64,000 nt of DNA from Ischnura elegans (lineage: Eukaryota > Arthropoda > Insecta > Odonata > Coenagrionidae): NCBI RefSeq assembly GCF_921293095.1, contig NC_060246.1:84689030-84753029 (forward strand), given 5' to 3'. Each line of letters starts with the position of its first letter. Within the stretch, counting starts at the first letter, position 1. The position numbers and the translations under genes were made by a program. Shown piece by piece: positions 56,001-64,000 of this stretch. The notes under the pieces are model-generated. The model did not search any database. It was given only the letters and a program-made list of their open reading frames with translations, and had not been told where the DNA came from.

Positions 56001-59000
56001 TTATTGCGACAAGAGCTACGCAAATTATCCTAAAAATAAATGCTATCGAGGCTCAATTAATTTTTTTCATTCACCCCCCTATTCGTGGCGACGGTATAGC
56101 CCACCTTTCCATCAAGCTACCTTTATTTTTTTAAACTCGCCTGACCACAGGGTCGTGACCCTTGGCCGTCTGCCTTCAACGGTGACGTCCAGGATACTCC
56201 AAGGCAACCGTTGAGGACCCAATGACTGTTTATTTACCGAGTCGGAGTAAAAAAAAGGTGCGCCACCCATCCTGTCCCAGGGCGTATATTCTACCTTCCA
56301 CACGGAAACGCTTTAAACTCCATTACGACTCCTAAATGGTCGGGAGAGGATCTCCACCGACTTCACTCCTCTTTTTGAGAGCTCCTCAAAGTGAATTTTA
56401 TAACGGAGAGAGCCGGATACACGGACGCTAACGTTGTGCTTTTTTTTTTAATGTTCTTGAGGGCGAACTCCAGGGGGTTATTCTTTCCCAACGGGTTAAA
56501 ACGAATCCTCTGGTAAATCTACTCACACTTCATCACTCCTTTAACGTCGCGCCCACGAGATTTTTTCGGCAGTGCCACTGGTAAACGACAAGTTCTTCAT
56601 GATATTACGTCACCTACAACACAATGCCGCGGGGTCTGTAGACGGTATTTACGTTCCATCCTCAATAACCAATGCCAGCTTCATGGGAAAATCATAGAAT
56701 GTAGGTGTCAGAAACAGTAATAATTACTTCATTAAAAAAAGAATCAATCAAATAAGGAAAAATTAGCATTTTTATTATCTCTTAGGTATTCAAAGCTAAG
56801 GCCTTGAGCAAACTATCAACGCAAAATATTTGGTAGTATAATAAGGGAAACAAAAAATCTTTCTATTCAAATAAATTATTTTCACAAAATGACGTTTCAT
56901 ATTTTCCTTAAAAAAGGGAAAAATAACGGAATGTCATGCCAGAACAGTGATTTATCAAATGCACTCAGTAACTTCATTTTTAGAGTTTTGGCTCCTAATT
57001 TACTCAATCATTTATTACTTTTTCACTTCATTAAATTATCCCTTTATTTATCTATATACCTTATAAATAAGTTATGAAGTAAATGAAGCGTAATTAATTC
57101 AATCAATTAAATCAATTAATTCAAACTCAAAGTGTTTCATCACGAACTGATAGTAACACCTGTTATTTTCTTAGACGAATTATTATTTTTTAATAAAGAG
57201 GAAAATGAGATGAAAAATAAAGCCATGATTCGTAGAAAAAATATCAAACGCATGTAATAAACTTCAGTGAAATATGATACTGTTGATACAAATACAAACT
57301 TTTGCGAGGATAAATACGAATTTATTTCGGCGGTATTTCTAAGGCAAAGCGAGCTACCATAAAAATGCAATTAATTACGACCACTATATTAATGGAAAGG
57401 GAATACTGTGGAATAAAGAATTTCAGGGGCGTCATTCTTACCACTTACTTGGAATTAGATAGGATTTATGGAATTAATGCTCGCGTCGTAGTGATAAAAG
57501 TCGTGGGAATCATAAGCGCCGTAGAAAAGGTGGTGTTCGAGGGAGAGCGGTGAAGAGGATGAGGAGATGATAAGAAAAATGTGGCTCAGTGGTACGGGGA
57601 GGCTTAGAAAACAGATGTGTCATTCACATGGCACAATAAACATTATTTATTCTAACTCTTTACCCTTTTTAGTTGTTCTACCCGCATTTAGAGAGATTAA
57701 ATTGTCAGCTATTGGGTATTTAAGGTAAATCAAGACGGGAATAAATGTTTGCTTTGTTAGTTAATGAACTTGTAAGGCATGAACGGCCAAGGAACTTCAT
57801 GAAGTATTTTCTCACTAGAGGGGAAAAGAGAAATGTAACGGTCGGAATGGAATCCATTCAACCGCTTCACAACATCTGCCACCAGCACTAAAAATATTTT
57901 TTTTTGCTGCTGAGGCTGGGTCGTGGTGACATTACTTATAATTTCAAAAACTCTAAATTTTTACATTTGAAATTTGATTTATTCATAGTCTGCTATAAAT
58001 GGGAAGGTTAGAGTAGTATAACCAAACCCTCCTCCCTTTCTGAAGCTTACCCTTCCCAAAATGATTTAATAGTGGTCGAGCTCGCACATTATGAATAAAG
58101 ACATTCATTGAAAATTAATGTTCCGTCTGGAGCAATCACTCACAGTTAGACTGCAGATGCGTAACCGCAGATGCAGGTAATACGACTGGATACAATATTA
58201 ACCTATATTGTAAAAAATATCATTGGAAAAATTGAGTAAATAACCTAGCAAAATGTCATCATAATAATAGCACTAGCTTATTCTAAAGTCATTCATCGTT
58301 ATTGGAAAAATTGATTTTGATTCCTCCCGTTTTTAATCTATTTAAAGAATTGCGATATGTGCATCATATTTTTTTGTAATTTCCTAGCTATGATATTAAA
58401 CTCAAGGAATATAGTACCGAGTTGCATTTAATCCTTGCAAACTTTAATGTATAGAAAAGTAGGTGTTACACGTATCGGAATAGGATTATCTTTGTAACCA
58501 AATTTTATCAAGGGGAAGAACGTACATCTGTACTATTTACAGAATGTACGCAATTTTTTATTTACTTTTTTATGCACAGAATATATGTATTTTCTGTGCA
58601 ATGAACAAAATGTAAATACATATAGCCTTTACGTACTAGCCTTACTAATACATACTAGTCTTTCAATCAGATGATCGACGAGTACCTAGCAACATGAATT
58701 TGCCTGTACACACTGAGAAAGGTAATTCATTTTTTTTCCTCGGCCGAGTTTGAGAGGGTGTAATCGCAATGGCCTCGAGGGAAAGAGGGGATGTACGACA
58801 CCGGTATATCCAATCTTCTCTTCTCATTAACCATACTACCCCTGGCGGCGGAACCGATTTTAATTCCACCCTTTTTCCCACCCCATCACAACCGCCCCGC
58901 CCCCATTCTCGATCTTATCTCCTCCACCGAATACCCACCCTTCCTTCCCCTCCACCTACCTCGCCATTTCCCGTCTTCTCTTCGCGGCTGGACCCGCCGT

Positions 59001-61339
59001 CGTCCGGTGGAAGCGAACGACCTTCGCCTCATTCCGTCCACGCCATCTCGCGGACGCTAAAAAGAGATTCGCCCGAAAAGGTTTTTCAGCCTTCCCCCAC
59101 TCCCACGAAAAAACAATCTTTCAGTCCTTTCGCCGATGACACAGCTGTTTCGGTCGAAAAGGGATAAAATGCAACTACACTACGGGGTAGTTTATGCCCC
59201 TTAACTTCGAGCATTGACGCAAGCGATATCGAGAGAAATAAATGGTTATTAACCTGCGTATTCGGGGAGAAAGAATCTGCCTAGTGTTAAAGCGAACGGT
59301 TTTCTTTAGAAATAGTTATACTTGAAAAAGGTAGTAAAATATTAAGCCTAATAAATGCCTTGCTAATGGAAAAGAGGAAAAAATGGCTTTGTCGATATTG
59401 GATCTTGGTTGTGATTTTGCGAGGGGAAATTTTTTCAATTGGACGCCGACGACCATTACTGAAAAATCCGATCTCTGTCAATACTGAATGTTGAAAAACA
59501 AAACACTAAACCAATGGACATAAAAAATGGCTGATCTCACTGTAACAGAGATAGGTTCCCGTTTGAATGAAAATATTTAATTTTATTTACTGAATTTGGT
59601 GAATTTATGTTCCCAGATTCCAAAAAAAGTCACATGCATCGCGGAGTATTGTTATATTATTGTTCAGTAATGAGAGCACCAAATTTAAGAATTAAAAAAA
59701 TTTTCATGAGTCAATTCAAAGACTTTGGGCAGGGAAGACGGAAAATTATCATGGATTAAGTAATATTTTTAATCAAACCCAAAAGTGATGATATCAGTGT
59801 AATTCAAGTATATTGGTCTGCGTCTGAACAGAAAGTTGAAAAATTTAGGTATTTTTACAATTTTATTGACGCCAATCCGAAAACGAGGAAAAAATTCCAA
59901 ACTCATTCACTAAGAGTATGTTCTAAAATATTGATCCCCGCAATAATCATAGCCTAATTTTGTGAATCACCGCGATGTTTGAGCCAGCGTCAGCCATTTA
60001 AATGTGCGTTAACTTAATTCCCAGGGAGACTAGATGAAAAATTTGGGTTATTTTAGACAATCACGAAGATATTACCACCCAAGAAGAGGTGATCTTGATA
60101 ACAAATACCAGCAAAAGGGTTCAATATTAATATGAAGTGTCGCATAGAGCTTTTGACTAACGAGAATCCTCGTTCGTTCATGATCGTACCCTAACTTGGA
60201 TCGTAGTTTATAAATGACGTTCAGAAATGTATTACCAGTAATACACGCCCATCAATAATCAACGGCCTTCGATCAGTGGTCAAAATCTCTCATCGATGTG
60301 AAAGCACAGCGTTGCATTTCCATCACCTTTCATTAACGCGCGATAAAATGTTTAATGAAAACGTTTAGAATCAAGCTGAAATTATTTTATAACTTTTACC
60401 ACAAAATTTTTATACCATAAAAATTAATTCCAATTAAAAAGGTTGGTTGAGTAATTTGTGATGGGGAAGTAAAAACAACAGACATGGCGGATGGATGAAG
60501 AAAGGTAGACCATAAGCCAAAAGTATAAAGGAAAAATTATTTCTGATTGCAGGCATTTAATACTAATACTAGACCATATCTTTGAATTTAATGATTAGGA
60601 ATTCCAAAGGTATCCATCCATTTTTGTCTCATCATCGATTATACTTTTTACGGAGTATTAGTAGCATCACAACCATGGGTTTCGTAGAACGGCCATGCAG
60701 GTGAGAGTGACTCAAATGACTGAAGAATCTAAGCGTCCTCACAAACAGACCCAGGCTGGTGAGTGTGCACACATATGTGTGTAAATAAATACGCCTATCC
60801 TCTCACGGGCCCCAAAAAATCGCGATACACCTTCCCCTCCCGTCCCCCACCTCCACCGCCACCTGGCAACGTGGCTTGCTCACCTTGAGAGCCCTCCCCT
60901 CCCCTCCACCCACCCCCACCGCGCCTTTGATCGAGCCCACTCCCCTCAACCCGCACCTCCACCCACCCTCTCGCATGTCTTCCACCCCATCCAATCCGCC
61001 TCCCAACGGTCTTATCTTTTGTCTCAAAATCCTTATCCTGCACCCGAATATACTGCTATCATATATACATCGCAACCTCTTCCAATCTCGTTCCCTCCCA
61101 CCACTTACCCGGATTGGTATACCCGAGTGAAAATTCTCCCAAAAATACATGCAATAGAGAGGTCGCTTCACTCGCGCTCGACCGGTCTGATTCCCTGGCG
61201 TATTACTTGATTGAATCTTACGTCATCACCTCGAAAATTTCTATGTAACTTTACCACGTATACGAAAATATTATTCAGTACATTCTCTAATATATTATTT
61301 TTATATTTGATTATTACAGTATTCTACCGATTAAGGTAG
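53084..61339. other. Long stretch with no recognised gene
   Basis: Mostly AT-rich. GC-richer patches at about 55000-55400 (open frames on both strands, up to 130 codons), 58750-59160 (132-codon Pro/Ser-rich frame, plus) and 60790-61140 (C-rich on the plus strand) look composition-driven; no domain could be recognised and no splice frame was found. A tRNA-like phrase at about 53590-53640 may be part of an old SINE. If the promoter at 45087 is real, undetected small exons could be here. Confidence 0.35.
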
Positions 61340-61890
61340 GTTTTCATAGAGTATCGATGAAGTATTATGGCTGCCTCCCCTACCTGCATGCACTTCCCTC
61401 TTCAATTCACAATAAGCCTACTTCCTCTCACTCTATCTAAATGAAACCTATTCTCTTCCCTCCTCGCCCACATTTACTCAACATTCTACCCTCTAACAAC
61501 GTTTTCAACATCCCCTCCCCGATAAGTAATCGCTACATCCATCCATACCTTCTATCCCCTCCGTATGTCATCAGCAAGTTGCCCCTCCTCACCCACCATT
61601 TCCAGCACTTAGTATTTCCTCCTCCTTTCCGTCCACTTGACTTTCTCCATTCTTCGTCACACCCCCATCTCGCCTCACGCCTCTAGACTTCTCTCGTCCT
61701 TTTTCCTAAGTGTTCACGTTTCCGCACCGTAGAGAGCTACACTCCAAATCAAACTCTACACTAACCTTTTCTTTAAACTCTTACACAACGATCCTCTCAT
61801 AAGCTCCTTCCTGTTCATGAACGCCTCCTTTGCTAAAGCATTTGTCTTCCTGATGTTCTTACTGCTGTATCCGTTTTCCTTTAAATTTGA
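61340..61890 (-). pseudogene. LINE 3' remnant (minus strand)
   Basis: The minus strand gives the tail seen after the reverse transcriptase in many insect non-LTR elements: NALAKEAFMNRKELM, KSLKKRLV, SLIWSVALYGAETWTLRKKD, ERSLEA, RRMEKVKWTERR, EMVGEEGQLADDIR, then LKTLLEGRM. Stops interrupt it at least four times. The reverse-transcriptase core itself is absent, and the 3' end is lost near 61340. Confidence 0.75.
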
Positions 61891-62129
61891 CATGAGTATA
61901 AATTTCGACGAGGTTGTATTCTATTTATCCTAAAAATTTTAAGATGATGGCATGATTTTGAAGCAAGTGAAGCGCAAGAAAAAATTCTACATTTGGGATA
62001 TTAGGATACGAACAACACAGGCCAAGGAAAATTTTTCAAATAGAAAAATGATTGATGAACGGAATTTCAACGAGATTCAAATAAAAGGTCAGTGCTACAT
62101 ACAGAGCGTGGCCTTGTATGTAGAAGAAA

Positions 62130-62400
62130 TGTGGATGTAAAGGATGGAGAAGAAATTGACTCAAGCTGTTTGAGATGAGGGTTTGGAGGAGAATGGAGAA
62201 GATAGTGTTGGCGGAGATAAAAAGTGGATTAAAAGAGGAAGTGGTCGAAATTTTGGATGACGAGAGGAAATAGCTGGATAAGAAAAAGTGAATGTAAATT
62301 GAATGTGTAATGAGTGCCAAATGGATGCAGAAAACCATGAAAGAGGAAAACGTGCAGTGTAAGAGAAAAATTTGGAGTAAAAAATAGATGAAAGTATACC
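62130..62400 (+). pseudogene. LINE 3' remnant (plus strand)
   Basis: With small shifts, the plus strand reads LFEMRVWRRMEKIVLAE, SGLKEEVVEILDDERK, then a stop, then a decayed 'WIGHVM'-like stretch (IECVMSAKWMQKTMKEE). This is the same kind of LINE tail as at 61340-61890 but on the opposite strand, so the two remnants lie head to head, about 240 bp apart. Confidence 0.65.
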
Positions 62401-62452
62401 GGGACTAGCCACGGTGATAACTTTTTACGGAGTCACCCGCAATGCACAAATA

Positions 62453-62827
62453 GTGCGAAAAATCCACAGAGGAAAAATCATTCGCCTTGACCGGGATTCG
62501 AACCCGGATCCCTCGATTTCCGGCCGAGTTAAGCTACCGAGGCGTCATTCTCGTTCATATACTTTCATAAGTCCAGAGCGAACACCTCTAGTGTTCAAAG
62601 TTCGGGCTTTGCTCTCCGGCTGTGGCGCCATGCGCACGACCTGGACTGCTAGTCGCATCATATGCTCAGCAGTCCATACCACCTTGTCCGGTATAGTCCA
62701 CAAATTTCCACAGGGGAGAATGACGCCTCGGTAGCTTAACTGGCTAAAGCACTCGGCCGGAAATCGAGGGATCCGGGTTCGAATCCCGGTCAAGGCGAAT
62801 GATTTTTCCTCTGTGGATTTTTCGCAC
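62453..62827. mobile_element. Fold-back element with tRNA-like terminal arms, TA target site
   Basis: The left arm begins GTGCGAAAAATCCACAGAGG and the right arm ends with its exact reverse complement. TA flanks both sides (62451-62452 and 62828-62829), as in Tc1/mariner-type insertions. Each roughly 100-bp arm contains a tRNA-like sequence. In the right arm an A box (TAGCTTAACTGG, 62732-62743), a seven-base loop with GGA in the anticodon position, and a perfect B box (GGTTCGAATCC, 62776-62786) are present. The left arm has the inverted copy but lacks ten bases (GGCTAAAGCA) between the boxes. The acceptor stem does not pair properly, so it is not a real tRNA gene. The spacer of about 165 bp has no open frame. 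Confidence 0.85.
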
Positions 62828-62829
62828 TA

Positions 62830-63632
62830 AAAAATAGATATCAAGGATAAAATGAGGAGATATTGCGTCGGACTAACAAGAGAAATTAAATAAGATTCTG
62901 AAGAAGGCGGGAATATAGAGTAATACTGACGTGTCCCCTCCATGTCATTTGGATTTTTACTCCTTATATGACACGACGATTGATTTCTGAAACTAAGAAC
63001 TACACAAAAGTTCATTCCAACAGCAGAAAAATATAGTTAGAAGGAGAATATGAAATTAATTTTGGCAGCAAAATGTCATTTATTATTTCCTTTTGATATA
63101 ATTTTTTCGTGGAATGAATTTAGAAGAGATATGCAGCTAAATTACAGAGATCAACAAAATGAAATTAGCTAGAGGGTTGAATTGGGAGCTTAAAGGGATT
63201 TTCTTCCCAGAAAAACGCAGCATAAATCCGCAGTGGTCTTTTGGACTGTTTTGGTGTGATAATTATAATGCATTCGAAAATTTGATGGAACCATAACCCT
63301 TTTTTTTTTAGGAAAGCGTAGAAACTGGTAAGGTCGGTGGAGGCTGCTATAAGTAAAAAAACAACACTACCATAAGGAAGGATCTCGTTTTCTTGCTATG
63401 AAAAGGCTACGCATCGAAATGTAGTGGTAAAAGACGGATATTGATGCATCAATTGATAATAATCGTCGAAGCTAATTTATTATAATACTATCAAGGTATT
63501 GTATTTTGAATTAGCATAAATAAAACAATACCATTATTATCATCGATAAGATCAAAAGAATACCAAATAGCACGGCCATCTATAAATTCTCATCTATCTG
63601 CAATACCTTCGCTTGCAATAGTTTCCCTTCAT
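62830..63632. other. Intergenic, no gene seen
   Basis: AT-rich sequence with short frames only. Confidence 0.45.
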
Positions 63633-64000
63633 AATAGGGTAGATTCCTTCATCAAAGAAAACGAAAGGCATTGATTGCGATTCGTTACCCACCATTAGTG
63701 TATTCATAATATACAAATTATTTGGTTTTAGAAATACATACCGGTTTAGACGAATGGCAATGGTCAATTTTATCCTCATTTGAAAAATGCCAGATTGGCG
63801 CCCATGCGATGCCACCCCACGTGACGTCACAGGGACCTAGTTTCTATACGAGTAGATAGGAGTTTTACATCGCCTGAGATTACCAATGCATGCATGAGGC
63901 ACAGAGCTCAAGGAAACATATCTTAATAATCACCCATTAAAATTACCTAAGTTCGGAAAGTTTCCTTCGTTTGATAGGGTAATAATCATCCTTATTTAAG
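63633..64000. repeat. Dispersed repeat, copy 2, cut by window end
   Basis: This is the same repeat and orientation as 30188-30550, from AATAGGGTAGATTCCTTCAT to the last base. Small insertions and deletions (for example an extra CATA before CCGGTTTAGACG) show that the copies have diverged. Its right boundary lies outside the window. Confidence 0.8.

Noticed and set aside
58769-59167. 132-codon Pro/Ser-rich frame
   Set aside because: C-rich low complexity with a rival overlapping frame; no conserved motif.
62722-62798. A genuine tRNA gene (GGA anticodon, good A and B boxes)
   Set aside because: The acceptor stem does not pair, a serine tRNA would need a long variable arm, and an inverted copy with a deletion lies 180 bp away. 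It is part of a repeat.
1-64000. CRISPR arrays, operons or prokaryotic systems
   Set aside because: No spaced direct repeats and no densely packed genes; the spliced genes show a eukaryotic nuclear genome.

Overview
The window is nuclear DNA from an animal, most likely an arthropod and probably an insect. It is AT-rich, has spliced genes with GT-AG introns, and is full of eukaryotic DNA transposons and retroelements. There are no bacterial-style operons. The species could not be named from sequence alone.

Layout. 0-11 kb is transposon graveyard: a pogo/Tigger-like element (1361-2659), a degraded fold-back with tRNA-like arms (5204-5416), a LINE remnant (6060-6800), a fragment of an uncharacterised multicopy ORF family (6800-7390) and a piggyBac transposase pseudogene (8500-10040) interrupted by a hAT MITE. 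11.2-16.0 kb (minus strand) holds seven exons of SPAG1, a TPR co-chaperone for axonemal dynein assembly. Its C-terminal half was not found. 18.8-19.6 kb is a short Penelope-like element with a GIY-YIG endonuclease tail and a perfect 50-bp inverted repeat. 20.2-28.8 kb (minus strand) is a complete eight-exon MBOAT7 (lysophosphatidylinositol acyltransferase) gene of 460 codons with both catalytic residues. 30-37 kb is a nest of repeats around a broken, intronless copy of the innate-immunity/autophagy kinase TBK1/IKK-epsilon (32.65-34.87 kb), which is split by a hAT MITE. A gag remnant follows. From 37 kb to the end I recognise no complete gene. There is one promoter-like stretch with a possible non-coding first exon (about 45.1-45.3 kb), a tandem duplication (51.3-51.9 kb), LINE tails (61.4-62.4 kb) and a 375-bp fold-back with tRNA-like inverted arms (62.45-62.83 kb).

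The two real genes are housekeeping or ciliary genes with no evident functional link. The main story is transposon history. At least eight short hAT-type elements carry terminal repeats, and for most of them the 8-bp target duplication can be read directly; this shows nesting (hAT in piggyBac, hAT in mariner, hAT in the TBK1 pseudogene). All exon borders were read by eye from frame, splice sites and similarity remembered from known families; no search was run.
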